This document shows, piece after piece, positions 50,267 through 59,107 of a stretch of DNA of 64,000 nt. Numbering within the stretch: position 1 is the first letter of the stretch; every line of letters begins with the position of its first letter. Made by a program: the position numbers and the translations under genes. The stretch is from an uncultured Clostridia bacterium. GTDB lineage: Bacteria; Bacillota; Clostridia; HGM11514. Location of the stretch: NCBI GenBank assembly GCA_934464705.1, contig CAKSKB010000011.1:1-64000 (forward strand), in the 5' to 3' direction. Below the pieces are notes generated by a model that had not been told where the DNA came from, ran no database searches, and saw only the letters and a list, made by a program, of their open reading frames with translations.

Positions 50267-52360
50267 TTATCTTACGCCGAACAGCAAATCACCGTAGGTC
50301 GGGAAAGGCCAGTATGTGCTGTCGGTTATTGTTTCCGCTTCGTCCGCAGCGGCTCTCAGAAGTTCCATCTTGGGAAGAATACTGTCGCGGATAAAGTTTG
50401 CCTGAGGTTCAACGCTTTCAATTCCTTTAAGCTGCGTTGCTGCGTCCTCGAGTGATTCGGCACGGTCGTAAATCATATCTTCAAGCGTTGAAAGCCTTGT
50501 GATTACCGTGCTTTCGTACCTTGCGGGGATTCCCGCGTCAAGCGCCTTTTTCTTGGAAACCGTCTTAACCATATCGGAAACATACTTTTCGATAGCCGGC
50601 AGAATTTCCTTTTTCGCCATGTCAATCATGGTGAGCGCTTCGATATTTACAGCCTTAACATAGTTTTCAAGCATGATTTCGCATCTTGATTCAAGCTCGG
50701 GCTTTGTGAATACCTTTTGTTTCATGAGCATATCCGCATTCTTTTTATCAAGAAGATGCGGCATGCAGTCAGCCGTTGTCTTGTAGTTTGAAAGACCTCT
50801 CCTTGCGGCTTCCGCCATCCATTCGTCGCCGTAGCCGTTTCCGCCGAATATGATTCTCTTATGTTCGCCGATTGTTGCTTTGATAAGGTCGTGAAGTTCG
50901 CTTTCAAAATCTTTTGCTGATTCAAGCTTGTCGGCAAATTCCTCGAGAACTTCGGCAACTGCGCTGTTGAGCATGATGTTTGCGCACGCTATGCTGTTTG
51001 AAGAACCGAGCATTCTGAACTCGAATTTATTGCCCGTGAATGCAAACGGCGATGTTCTGTTTCTGTCGGTTGCGTCCTTTTTGAATTCGGGGAGAATGTC
51101 AACGCCGAGTTTCATTTTGGATTTCTTTCCGGCTTCGTATGCGGTGTCGTTCTCGATTGCGTCCAAAACCGCCTCAAGTTCCTCGCCGAGGAATATCGAA
51201 ATAACTGCCGGAGGCGCTTCGTTTGCGCCGAGTCTGTGGTCGTTTCCTGCGGTGGCAACGGAAATTCTGAGCAAATCCTGATACTCGTCAACCGCTTTGA
51301 TTACCGCTACCAAAAACAGCAGGAACTGTGCGTTTTCATAAGGAGTTTCGCCCGGAGTAAGAAGATTTACGCCGGTGTCGGTCGAAATCGACCAGTTATT
51401 GTGCTTACCGCTTCCGTTAACTCCGTCAAACGGCTTCTCGTGAAGCAGACACACAAGCCCGTGCTTTGCGGCAACCTTTTGCATAATCTCCATTGTCAGC
51501 TGATTGTGGTCGGTTGCGATATTCGTTGTGGAATAAATCGGAGCAAGTTCATGCTGTGCCGGTGCAACCTCATTGTGCTGCGTTTTTGCCAGGATTCCGA
51601 GTTTCCAAAGCTCATCGTTAAGGTCCTGCATGAACGCCGCTACCCTCGGCTTGATTACCCCGAAGTAATGATCATCCATTTCCTGTCCTTTCGGTGCTTT
51701 CGCTCCGAAGAGGGTTCTTCCGGTATAAACAAGGTCGTGACGCTTATTGTACATCTCCCTGTCCACAAGAAAGTATTCCTGTTCCGGTCCGACAGATGTT
51801 GAAACCATATGTACACTGTCATTCCCGAAGAGCTTCAGAACCCTGAGTGCCTGCTTATTGAGCGCCGCCATTGACCTGAGCAGCGGAGTCTTTTTATCGA
51901 GCGCCTCGCCGGTATATGAGCAGAACGCCGTAGGAATACAAAGCGTTTTATCCTTTATAAATGCGTAAGAGGTGGGGTCCCATGCGGTGTAGCCTCTCGC
52001 TTCAAATGTCGCCCTCAGTCCGCCCGAAGGAAACGATGATGCGTCCGGTTCGCCTTTTATAAGTTCCTTTCCGGAGAACTCCATTATCACGCCGCCGTCG
52101 GGTGCCGGAGAAATGAAGCTGTCATGCTTCTCCGCCGTTACGCCTGTCATAGGTTGAAACCAATGAGTGTAATGGGTAGCTCCCATCTCAACCGCCCAAT
52201 CCTTCATTGCAAGTGCAACAGCATTGGCAAGAGAGATGTCAAGTTGCTTGCCTTCCTCGATTGTCTTTTTGATTGAATTATAGACCTTTGCCGAAAGCCT
52301 TGCTTTCATTTGTCTGTCATCAAACACATTCTTTCCGAACATTTCCGGTACTGTTACCAT
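50267..52360 (-). CDS. glnN: Glutamine synthetase type III
   Basis: Makes glutamine from glutamate, ammonia and ATP. At 697 residues it is the large GSIII type common in Bacteroides and Clostridia, unlike GSI (about 440). Visible are GVTAEKHDSFISPA, the GSIII motif KGEPDASSFPSGGLRATFEARGY split over residues 100-125, EVAPAQHELAPIYSTTNIA and PFAFTGNKFEFRMLGSS. ATG 52360 follows AAAGG; an upstream TTG is rejected. First gene of a minus-strand operon with amt, under a terminator-bearing leader. Confidence 0.96.
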   Translation of the reverse strand: MVTVPEMFGKNVFDDRQMKARLSAKVYNSIKKTIEEGKQLDISLANAVALAMKDWAVEMGATHYTHWFQPMTGVTAEKHDSFISPAPDGGVIMEFSGKELIKGEPDASSFPSGGLRATFEARGYTAWDPTSYAFIKDKTLCIPTAFCSYTGEALDKKTPLLRSMAALNKQALRVLKLFGNDSVHMVSTSVGPEQEYFLVDREMYNKRHDLVYTGRTLFGAKAPKGQEMDDHYFGVIKPRVAAFMQDLNDELWKLGILAKTQHNEVAPAQHELAPIYSTTNIATDHNQLTMEIMQKVAAKHGLVCLLHEKPFDGVNGSGKHNNWSISTDTGVNLLTPGETPYENAQFLLFLVAVIKAVDEYQDLLRISVATAGNDHRLGANEAPPAVISIFLGEELEAVLDAIENDTAYEAGKKSKMKLGVDILPEFKKDATDRNRTSPFAFTGNKFEFRMLGSSNSIACANIMLNSAVAEVLEEFADKLESAKDFESELHDLIKATIGEHKRIIFGGNGYGDEWMAEAARRGLSNYKTTADCMPHLLDKKNADMLMKQKVFTKPELESRCEIMLENYVKAVNIEALTMIDMAKKEILPAIEKYVSDMVKTVSKKKALDAGIPARYESTVITRLSTLEDMIYDRAESLEDAATQLKGIESVEPQANFIRDSILPKMELLRAAADEAETITDSTYWPFPTYGDLLFGVR

Positions 52361-52386
52361 TCTTATCAACCTTTCTTTTTTGAAAT

Positions 52387-52440
52387 AAAAAAAGACAAGG
52401 ATGCTGTAGCCGGGTAAATTCCCGCAGGCATCCTTGCCTT
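52387..52440 (-). promoter_or_regulatory. Attenuator leader of glnN, ANTAR-type
   Basis: On the minus strand, hairpin P1 AGGC-AAGGAT-GCCT (52439-52426) has a six-base loop with A at 1 and G at 4. P2 CGGG-AATTTA-CCCG (52424-52411) follows after one base, also with a six-base loop (A at 1, but T at 4). The 11-bp terminator stem GGCAAGGATGC/GCATCCTTGTC (52438-52428 with 52404-52394) followed by seven Ts uses the 5' half of P1. So P1 and terminator exclude each other, the design of ANTAR-controlled leaders. Confidence 0.75.
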
Positions 52441-52449
52441 ATGTTTTGC

Positions 52450-52478
52450 ATTATACACCCTTTTTTCGCATTTGTCAA
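52450..52478 (-). promoter_or_regulatory. Promoter of glnN
   Basis: Minus strand TTGACA (52478-52473), 17-bp spacer, TATAAT (52455-52450). Both boxes are consensus, so regulation must come mainly from the leader. Confidence 0.9.
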
Positions 52479-52557
52479 TACCTTTTTTCAAAAAAATTTG
52501 ATTTTTTTTGCGAAATATCGGTTGCTACCTATTTATATAATTTTCTATGATTTTCGC

Positions 52558-52653
52558 CTATACATTGTCTATATCAATTCCCATATCGGAAAACATATCC
52601 TCAACGCTTTCAAAAGCCTTCCGGTTTTTAGTATCGTTTTCCGACTCTTTCAT
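52558..52653 (-). CDS. Possible 31-aa acidic small protein in the divergent spacer
   Basis: ATG 52653 to TAG 52558 reads MKESENDTKNRKAFESVEDM and ends MGIDIDNV. A plausible promoter lies upstream on the minus strand (TTGATT 52715-52710, 18 bp, TATAAT 52691-52686). No good ribosome site is seen and no family is recognised. It could be a leader peptide, a small regulator or chance; weakly supported. The rest of 52479-52772 is AT-rich with no gene. Confidence 0.25.
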   Translation of the reverse strand: MKESENDTKNRKAFESVEDMFSDMGIDIDNV

Positions 52654-52772
52654 TATTTCTGATTTTCTGAATTTCTTACACTTTTATTATATGCTCTTTC
52701 CGGAAAAAAAATCAAGTGTTTTTAATAATTTGTTTTTTTAAGCCTGAATCCAAAAAAATCCGAAATACCCCC

Positions 52773-52801
52773 TTGACAACGGCCGAAAAAAGTGGTATAA
52801 T
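52773..52801 (+). promoter_or_regulatory. Promoter of the glutamate synthase operon
   Basis: TTGACA (52773-52778), 17-bp spacer, TATAAT (52796-52801), again perfect. Confidence 0.9.
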
Positions 52802-52810
52802 AGCGTTACC

Positions 52811-52868
52811 GATAAACAAAGGCGTTTATTTTGGGTGCAGTGCACCCGAAATGAGCGTCTTATTTTTT
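52811..52868 (+). promoter_or_regulatory. Attenuator leader of the glutamate synthase operon, ANTAR-type
   Basis: Hairpin ATAAAC-AAAGGC-GTTTAT (52812-52829) has a six-base loop with A at 1 and G at 4. Its loop and 3' arm form the 5' arm of a continuous 20-bp terminator stem (52819-52838 with 52842-52861, all pairs Watson-Crick or G-U) followed by ATTTTTT. The two folds are mutually exclusive, as in the glnN leader. A consensus second hexaloop was not found here; the inner GGGTGC-AGT-GCACCC hairpin takes that place. Confidence 0.75.
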
Positions 52869-52891
52869 ATATTTTAGAAAGGCTGATGACC

Positions 52892-53980
52892 ATGAAATCA
52901 TTAGAGGGACAAATCAGAATCCCCTCCGGCTGCGCAATTTCGGCAGTCATTTCGAGGGACGGCAACACCATGACCGGTGAAAAAATCATCGAAAGCATGC
53001 GCCCCATGCACGACCGTTCAAACGGTCTTGGCGGCGGCTTTGCGGCTTACGGAATCTACCCGGACTACAAAGACTTTTACGCGCTGCACATTTTCTACAA
53101 TGACAACGGCGCAAAAGCGGTCTGCGAAAAATATCTTCGCGACAGCTTTGAAATCGTGAAGGCGGAGAACATTCCCACACGAAAGCACCCGAGGATTACG
53201 GACGAGCCGCTGATATGGAGATATTTTGTTGCTCCTCTGTCATCCGTTCTTTCAAGAATGCAGCTTGACGAAAAGGAATACACAGCAAGGGTTGTTATGA
53301 GAATCAATACAAAAATCGAAGGCGCATATGTTTTTTCGAGCGGAAAAAACATGGGTGCGTTCAAGGCGGTGGGTTTTCCGGAAGATGTCGGCGAATTTTA
53401 CAGGCTTGACGAATACAAGGCTTACTGCTGGACGGCGCACGGGCGCTATCCCACAAACACTCCCGGCTGGTGGGGCGGCGCACATCCGTTTGGTCTGCTT
53501 GACTACACGGTTGTGCACAACGGCGAGATTTCCTCCTATGACGCAAACAGGCGGTGCATAGAGATGTTCGGCTACAAATGCACGCTGCAGACCGACACCG
53601 AGGTTATAACCTACATCGCCGACTACCTTTTAAGAAAACAGAAGCTCACGCTTGAGGAAGCGGCGTCCGTTATTGCGGCACCCTTCTGGAGCACGATTGA
53701 AACACGGGAGGACGGAGAACTTCTGAAATACCTGCGCTGCATTTACCCGAGCCTTCTTATAACCGGACCGTTCTCGATAATCTTAGGCTTCAGCGGCGGA
53801 CTTATGGCGCTTAACGACCGTCTTAAACTCAGAAGCATGGTTGTCGGCGAAAAGGACGACAAGGTGTACATCGCAAGCGAGGAAGCGGCGATAAGAACCA
53901 TGGAACCGGACGCCGAAAACATCTACTCCCCGGCGGGCGGAGAACCGGTTATCGTTAAAGTGAAGGAGGGCAGATTCTGA
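52892..53980 (+). CDS. Glutamate synthase, glutaminase (GltB N-terminal) subunit
   Basis: Class II glutamine amidotransferase that releases ammonia from glutamine. In this 362-residue chain, as in archaeal-type split glutamate synthases, the nucleophile region is internal: IPSGCAISAVISRDGNTMTG, with Cys at about residue 14. TAHGRYPTNTPGWWGGAHPF and VVHNGEISSYDANR are the substrate-binding motifs. ATG 52892, 9 nt after GAAAGG, is chosen over ATG 52886. The stop overlaps the next gene's start by one base. Confidence 0.9.
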   Translation: MKSLEGQIRIPSGCAISAVISRDGNTMTGEKIIESMRPMHDRSNGLGGGFAAYGIYPDYKDFYALHIFYNDNGAKAVCEKYLRDSFEIVKAENIPTRKHPRITDEPLIWRYFVAPLSSVLSRMQLDEKEYTARVVMRINTKIEGAYVFSSGKNMGAFKAVGFPEDVGEFYRLDEYKAYCWTAHGRYPTNTPGWWGGAHPFGLLDYTVVHNGEISSYDANRRCIEMFGYKCTLQTDTEVITYIADYLLRKQKLTLEEAASVIAAPFWSTIETREDGELLKYLRCIYPSLLITGPFSIILGFSGGLMALNDRLKLRSMVVGEKDDKVYIASEEAAIRTMEPDAENIYSPAGGEPVIVKVKEGRF

Positions 53981-55485
53981 TGTCAGTGAATTTTATATAT
54001 CCGGAATTTGAAGTTGTCAGAAACGAACAAAGGTGCATAAAGTGCCGTGTGTGCGAGAGGCAATGCGCAAACGAGGTGCACAGGCTTGACCCGGAGCACG
54101 GCATTATGATAAGCGACGAGGCAAAGTGCGTCAACTGCCAGAGGTGCGTATGCCTTTGCCCGACAAGAGCGCTTAAAATCGTAAAAAGCGACTGCCGTCT
54201 GCGTGAGAATGCAAACTGGTCGAACGACACGATAAACGAAATCTACAAACAGGCGTCCAGCGGCGGCGTTTTGCTGTCGTCGATGGGAAACCCCAAACCT
54301 CTGCCGGTTTACTGGGACAAAATTCTTATTAATGCATCGCAGGTTACAAACCCGTCAATCGATCCCCTCCGCGAGCCTATGGAAACAAAAGTTTTCCTCG
54401 GCAAAAAGCCGGACAAAATCGAGCGTGACGAAAACGGCAATATAATCTGCAAAACCGAACCCCAGCTTGAACTTGATGTTCCGATTATGTTCTCGGCGAT
54501 GAGTTACGGTTCCATAAGCTACAACGCTCACGAATCGCTTGCCAGAGCCGCAACGGAACTGGGCATTTACTACAACACCGGTGAGGGCGGTCTGCATGAG
54601 GACTTCTATGTTTACGGTCCGAACACAATCGTTCAGGTTGCGTCGGGAAGATTCGGCGTTCACAAGGACTATCTCGAAGCCGGCGCAGCGGTTGAAATAA
54701 AAATGGGTCAGGGTGCAAAACCGGGAATCGGCGGTCATCTTCCGGGAACGAAAATCGTCGGCGATGTTTCAAAAACCCGTATGATTCCCGAAGGGTCGGA
54801 CGCAATCTCCCCCGCTCCGCACCACGACATATATTCAATAGAAGATTTAAGGCAGCTTGTATATTCGCTCAAGGAAGCAACAGAATACAAAAAGCCGATT
54901 ATAGTTAAGGTTGCGGCGGTGCACAACATTGCGGCAATCGCAAGCGGTATCGCAAGAAGCGGTGCGGACATCATCGCAATCGACGGATTCCGCGGCGGCA
55001 CGGGCGCAGCCCCGACAAGAATCAGGGACAATGTGGGCATACCGATTGAACTTGCTCTTGCGGCGGTTGATTCAAGGCTCAGGGAAGAAGGAATCAGAAA
55101 CACCGTTTCCCTCGTTGTGGGCGGAAGCATCAGAAGCGCTTCCGATGTGGTAAAGGCAATCGCTCTCGGAGCGGACGCATGCTACATTGCAACAAGCGCA
55201 CTGCTTGCCCTCGGGTGCCACCTTTGCAGAACCTGCCAGAGCGGCAAGTGCAACTGGGGAATAGCAACCCAGCGCCCGGAACTTGTTAAAAGGCTCAATC
55301 CGGACATCGGCAGCCAAAGGCTTGTGAACCTTGTCACCGCATGGAAACATGAAATCAAGGAACTTATGGGCGGAATGGGTATCAACTCGATAGAGGCGCT
55401 CCGCGGCAACAGGCTTATGCTCAGGGGCGTAGGATTAAACGGAAAGGAGCTTGAGATACTTGGTATCTCTCACGCAGGAGAATGA
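53980..55485 (+). CDS. Glutamate synthase, FMN / Fe-S (GltB central) subunit
   Basis: Adds ammonia to 2-oxoglutarate and reduces the imine to glutamate. The 501 residues start with a 2[4Fe-4S] ferredoxin (CIKCRVCERQC, CVNCQRCVCLCP, about 18-60), then the FMN barrel with MFSAMSYGSISYNAHESLA, QGAKPGIGGHLPG and IDGFRGGTGAAPT, and a C-terminal cluster motif CHLCRTCQSGKCNWG. This ferredoxin-fused form is the archaeal/clostridial type. It cooperates with the separate glutaminase and GXGXG proteins encoded around it. Confidence 0.94.
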   Translation: MSVNFIYPEFEVVRNEQRCIKCRVCERQCANEVHRLDPEHGIMISDEAKCVNCQRCVCLCPTRALKIVKSDCRLRENANWSNDTINEIYKQASSGGVLLSSMGNPKPLPVYWDKILINASQVTNPSIDPLREPMETKVFLGKKPDKIERDENGNIICKTEPQLELDVPIMFSAMSYGSISYNAHESLARAATELGIYYNTGEGGLHEDFYVYGPNTIVQVASGRFGVHKDYLEAGAAVEIKMGQGAKPGIGGHLPGTKIVGDVSKTRMIPEGSDAISPAPHHDIYSIEDLRQLVYSLKEATEYKKPIIVKVAAVHNIAAIASGIARSGADIIAIDGFRGGTGAAPTRIRDNVGIPIELALAAVDSRLREEGIRNTVSLVVGGSIRSASDVVKAIALGADACYIATSALLALGCHLCRTCQSGKCNWGIATQRPELVKRLNPDIGSQRLVNLVTAWKHEIKELMGGMGINSIEALRGNRLMLRGVGLNGKELEILGISHAGE

Positions 55486-55913
55486 AACGAGTATATGTAA
55501 ACGAAAAATGGTGCCTCGGCTGTCATCTTTGCGAGTATAACTGCGCATTTGCGGCAACGGGCGAAGACAACATGGCGCTGGCGCTTAAGGACAAGGAAAT
55601 TCACCCCAAAATCCGTGTTGAGGACGACGGAAAAGTTATGTACGCCGTATCGTGCCGCCACTGCGAAGACCCGAAATGCGTTAAATCGTGCATATCGGGA
55701 GCACTCTCGAAGGGCGACGACGGCGTTGTGAGAATCGATAAAGACATATGCATAGGCTGCCTTACCTGTATCCTGGCATGTCCCTACGGGGCACTGACGG
55801 AAAGCGGAGGTCACGCTGCAACAAAGTGCGAACTGTGCACCGACAACAAATGCGGTATGCCTGCATGCGCCGCCGGCTGCCCGAACAACGCAATCTGCTT
55901 TGAGGAGAGATAA
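55482..55913 (+). CDS. 4Fe-4S dicluster ferredoxin of the glutamate synthase operon
   Basis: A HycB/DmsB-like electron-transfer protein of 143 residues with four cysteine groups, CLGCHLCEYNC, CRHCEDPKCVKSC, CIGCLTCILACP and CELCTDNKCGMPACAAGCP, enough for up to four [4Fe-4S] clusters. It overlaps the previous gene by 4 nt. Likely passes electrons between the FAD oxidoreductase and the FMN synthase subunit. Confidence 0.9.
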   Translation: MKRVYVNEKWCLGCHLCEYNCAFAATGEDNMALALKDKEIHPKIRVEDDGKVMYAVSCRHCEDPKCVKSCISGALSKGDDGVVRIDKDICIGCLTCILACPYGALTESGGHAATKCELCTDNKCGMPACAAGCPNNAICFEER

Positions 55914-55915
55914 TT

Positions 55916-57142
55916 ATGAAGAATTATGTGATTATAGGAGGCGGAATTGCCTCCCTCGGATGTATTGACGGAATAAGAAAACACGATAAAGATGGCAAAA
56001 TCACTCTCATTTGCGGAGAAAATCATCTTCCTTATTCAAGACCTCTCATTTCATATTATCTTGAAAACCTGACAACCCCAGAAAAGATGACCTACCGCAC
56101 GGAAGGCGACTACGAATCGCAGGGCGTTGAAATAAAGCTCGGGGTCAAGGCGGAAAAAATTGAAGGAAACACGGTTTTGTGCGGTGACGGTGAGAAAATT
56201 CCGTTCGATTCGCTTGCGGTTGCTTCGGGTTCAAGCCCGTTCGTGCCGCCGATTAAAGGTTTGGAAACGGTTAAGGACAAATTCACATTCATGACCCTGG
56301 CAGACGCTCTGTCCCTCGAAGGTGCTCTCGGCAAGGACAAAAAAGTGCTCATAATCGGTGCCGGACTTATAGGTCTTAAATGCGCCGAAGGCATTTGCGG
56401 CAGGGTCGGGAAAATCACGGTCTGCGACCTTGCACCCAAGGTTTTGTCGAGTATTCTTGATGACGAGGCGGCGAATGAGGTTCAGAAAAAGCTTGAGGAA
56501 AACGGCATTGAGTTTATGCTCTCGGACACCGCCGAAAGCTTTGACGGAAACACCGCCGCAATGAAAAGCGGAAAAACGGTCGATTTCGATATTCTGTGCC
56601 TTTGCGTGGGCGTGCGCCCGAATCTTGCGCTCCTAAAAGACGCCGGTGCGGAAATCAACCGCGGAGTTTTGGTTTCGGACAAAATGGAAACATCGCTTAA
56701 AAACATCTACGCCGCAGGTGACATCACCGAAAGCGTTGACCAATCATGCGGCGCCCGGAAAGTCATGGCAATCCTCCCGAATGCCTACATAGGCGGTCTT
56801 ACAGCAGGCGAAAACATGGCGGGCGCGGAAAAATCGTTCACGGATGAGATTCCGATGAACTCAATCGGCTTTTTCGGATACCATATCATGACCGCCGGTT
56901 CGTACGGCGGAGAGGTGTCGGAAATCAAATCGGGCGGAAATATCAGGAAATTTTTCACCGACGGAAACCGCCTCACAGGCTTCATTTTGCTCGGCGACAT
57001 ACAAAAAGCCGGAATTTATACGGCAATTATACAAAATAAAACCCCGATTGACACCATTAATTTTGATAAAATAAAAGAAAATCCGTCTTTTTTAACTTTT
57101 TCGCAAAATTACCGTAGAAAAAACTTCGGAGGTGTGGTATAA
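55916..57142 (+). CDS. FAD-dependent NAD(P)H oxidoreductase of the glutamate synthase operon
   Basis: Flavoprotein of the pyridine nucleotide-disulfide reductase class II type, 408 residues. FAD motif IGGGIASLGCIDGIRK, NAD(P)H motif VLIIGAGLIGLKCAEGI, and NIYAAGDITE as the second FAD site. No redox-active CxxC. It takes the place of GltD as electron input, probably via the ferredoxin encoded just before. The stop overlaps the next start by one base. Confidence 0.9.
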   Translation: MKNYVIIGGGIASLGCIDGIRKHDKDGKITLICGENHLPYSRPLISYYLENLTTPEKMTYRTEGDYESQGVEIKLGVKAEKIEGNTVLCGDGEKIPFDSLAVASGSSPFVPPIKGLETVKDKFTFMTLADALSLEGALGKDKKVLIIGAGLIGLKCAEGICGRVGKITVCDLAPKVLSSILDDEAANEVQKKLEENGIEFMLSDTAESFDGNTAAMKSGKTVDFDILCLCVGVRPNLALLKDAGAEINRGVLVSDKMETSLKNIYAAGDITESVDQSCGARKVMAILPNAYIGGLTAGENMAGAEKSFTDEIPMNSIGFFGYHIMTAGSYGGEVSEIKSGGNIRKFFTDGNRLTGFILLGDIQKAGIYTAIIQNKTPIDTINFDKIKENPSFLTFSQNYRRKNFGGVV

Positions 57143-57855
57143 TGTTAATAGATGCAACAGGCGTTCAATTCAAGGAGTTGAACGAAAGGATAAGGGAATC
57201 GGCTTCGGATGTCGAAATCAAGGGCTGTATGGGTCAGCGATTTATAGCGGCAGGGCTCGGCGATAAAAAAATCAGAATTTCCGGCGTGCCCGGGAACGCC
57301 CTCGGCGCTTACCTCAACGGTGCGGAAATCACGGTTTCCGGCAACGCTCAGGATTCGGTCGGCGACACGATGAACAACGGCTCGATTGTCATTCACGGCA
57401 ATATCGGCGACGCGGCAGGCTACGCAATGCGCGGCGGCAAAATCTTCGTCCGCGGAAATGCCGGTTACCGTGCCGGAATCCACATGAAGGCATACAGGGA
57501 AAAGCACCCCACCCTCGTTATAGGCGGCAGTGCGGGGAGCTTTCTCGGGGAATACCAGGCAGGCGGCACGATTATCGTGCTCGGTCTCGGCGGCAAAAAA
57601 ATCGTCGGCAACTTTCCCTGCACCGGTATGCACGGCGGCAAGATGTTTCTCCGCGGAAAGTGCGGGGATATTAAGTTCCCCCGTCAGGTCACAACCCACA
57701 AAGCCTCCGACGAAGAAATCGAAGAAATAAAGCCCTACATCAAGGAATTCTGCGGTTTGTTCGATATCCCGGAGAGTGAAATTTTATCTTCCGAATTTAC
57801 GGTGGTTCTTCCCGATACCAAAAATCCTTTCAAGCAGATGTATGTTGCAAATTGA
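57142..57855 (+). CDS. Glutamate synthase GXGXG (GltB C-terminal) subunit
   Basis: Beta-helix domain of glutamate synthase as a free 237-residue protein. It has repeated GXGXG-like turns (GNALGAYLNGAEITVSGNAQ, VGDTMNNGSIVIHGNIGDAA, GYAMRGGKIFVRGNAG). In full-length GltB this domain is structural and helps shape the ammonia tunnel. Completes the three-part split synthase. Confidence 0.93.
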   Translation: MLIDATGVQFKELNERIRESASDVEIKGCMGQRFIAAGLGDKKIRISGVPGNALGAYLNGAEITVSGNAQDSVGDTMNNGSIVIHGNIGDAAGYAMRGGKIFVRGNAGYRAGIHMKAYREKHPTLVIGGSAGSFLGEYQAGGTIIVLGLGGKKIVGNFPCTGMHGGKMFLRGKCGDIKFPRQVTTHKASDEEIEEIKPYIKEFCGLFDIPESEILSSEFTVVLPDTKNPFKQMYVAN

Positions 57856-57876
57856 CGAAAGTTAAGGTATGATGAT

Positions 57877-59088
57877 ATGCTGTACACCAAAAACGAAGTC
57901 CTGCAATATGTGGCTGAGGAGGATGTAAAGTTTATAAGGCTTGCGTTCTGTGATGTGAAAGGCTGCCAGAAAAACATTTCGATTATGCCCGGAGAACTCG
58001 AAAGAGCGTTCGACACCGGGATTGGGATTGACGCTTCGGCAATAGAAGGCTTCGGCGGCAATGTACACTCCGACCTGTTTTTAAGACCCGACCCGTCAAC
58101 GCTTGTGGTGCTTCCATGGCGCCCCGACCACGGACGGGTTGTGAGGATGTTCTGCGGAATTATGAAGCCGGACGGCTCTCACTTTGAACTTGACAGCCGC
58201 AAAATATTAAAGGACGCCGTAAAGCAAGCCATGACGGACGGTCTTTCGTTCTCGTTCGGCTCGGAACTTGAATTTTACCTTTTCAAAACAGACGATGAAG
58301 GAAAAAGAACCTCCGAACCTTACGACAATGCCGGCTACATGGATATCGCCCCGATGGACAAGGGTGAAAATGTGCGCCGTGAAATCTGCCTGACGCTGGA
58401 ACGCATGGGGATTTATCCCGAGTCCTCTCATCACGAGGAAGGTCCGGGGCAAAACGAAATCGACTTTAAGTTTTCGGACCCCGTAACCGCTGCGGACAAT
58501 GCGGTGACATTTCTTTCGGTCGTTAAAACCATTGCTGCAAGGAGCGGTCTTTATGCCGATTTTTCGCCTAAACCGCTGAGCGGCAAGCCCGGAAACAGCT
58601 TCCACATAAACATCTCGGCGGAAAGCCTTTCCGGCGGCGGTGACATAACCCCGTTTGCCATTGCCGGAATCCTGAACAGAATTTCCGACATGACCGCTTT
58701 TCTGAACACATCGGATTTATCTTATGAGCGCCTCGGGAAATTCAAGGCTCCGAAATTCATCACATGGTCAAGGGAAAACCGCTCGCAGCTTATAAGAATC
58801 CCTGCGGCAAGCGGAAAATACAAGAGGTTTGAGCTTCGCTCGCCCGACCCTCTGGCAAACCCCTATCTTGCCTATGCGCTCATCATTTCGGCGGCGGCGG
58901 AAGGCATAAAGGCAAAAGAGGAACTGCAGACCGAAACCGACCTCAACATCTTCACGCTTTCAGAAGAAGAACAGAAAAAATATGAAAAAATTCCCGAATC
59001 AAAAGCAGCAGCCGCATCTGCGGCAAAGGGCAGCGGATTTATAAAAAAGATTCTGCCCGAAGCTATGATAAAATACTACTGCGACTAA
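57877..59088 (+). CDS. glnA: Glutamine synthetase, type I-like, shortened
   Basis: The 403-residue chain follows the GSI pattern: KFIRLAFCDVKGCQKNISIM, the latch region GIGIDASAIEGFGGN (canonical DGSSIEGF, changed here), GSELEFYLF, HHEEGPGQNEIDFKFSD, GNSFHINIS for the usual GNGMHVHQS, NRSQLIRIPAA and RFELRSPDPLANPYLAY. It is about 40 residues short, mostly at the C-terminus, and lacks an adenylylation-site region I can recognise. Second glutamine synthetase in 9 kb beside glnN. Probably makes glutamine in a GS-GOGAT cycle with the operon's synthase; a divergent activity is possible. Confidence 0.85.
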   Translation: MLYTKNEVLQYVAEEDVKFIRLAFCDVKGCQKNISIMPGELERAFDTGIGIDASAIEGFGGNVHSDLFLRPDPSTLVVLPWRPDHGRVVRMFCGIMKPDGSHFELDSRKILKDAVKQAMTDGLSFSFGSELEFYLFKTDDEGKRTSEPYDNAGYMDIAPMDKGENVRREICLTLERMGIYPESSHHEEGPGQNEIDFKFSDPVTAADNAVTFLSVVKTIAARSGLYADFSPKPLSGKPGNSFHINISAESLSGGGDITPFAIAGILNRISDMTAFLNTSDLSYERLGKFKAPKFITWSRENRSQLIRIPAASGKYKRFELRSPDPLANPYLAYALIISAAAEGIKAKEELQTETDLNIFTLSEEEQKKYEKIPESKAAAASAAKGSGFIKKILPEAMIKYYCD

Positions 59089-59107
59089 CCTTCGGGGAGG
59101 ATAAAAG

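Noticed and set aside
52387..52440. Glutamine riboswitch upstream of glnN
   Set aside because: The known glutamine aptamer motifs are not present; the structure fits a protein-bound attenuator better.
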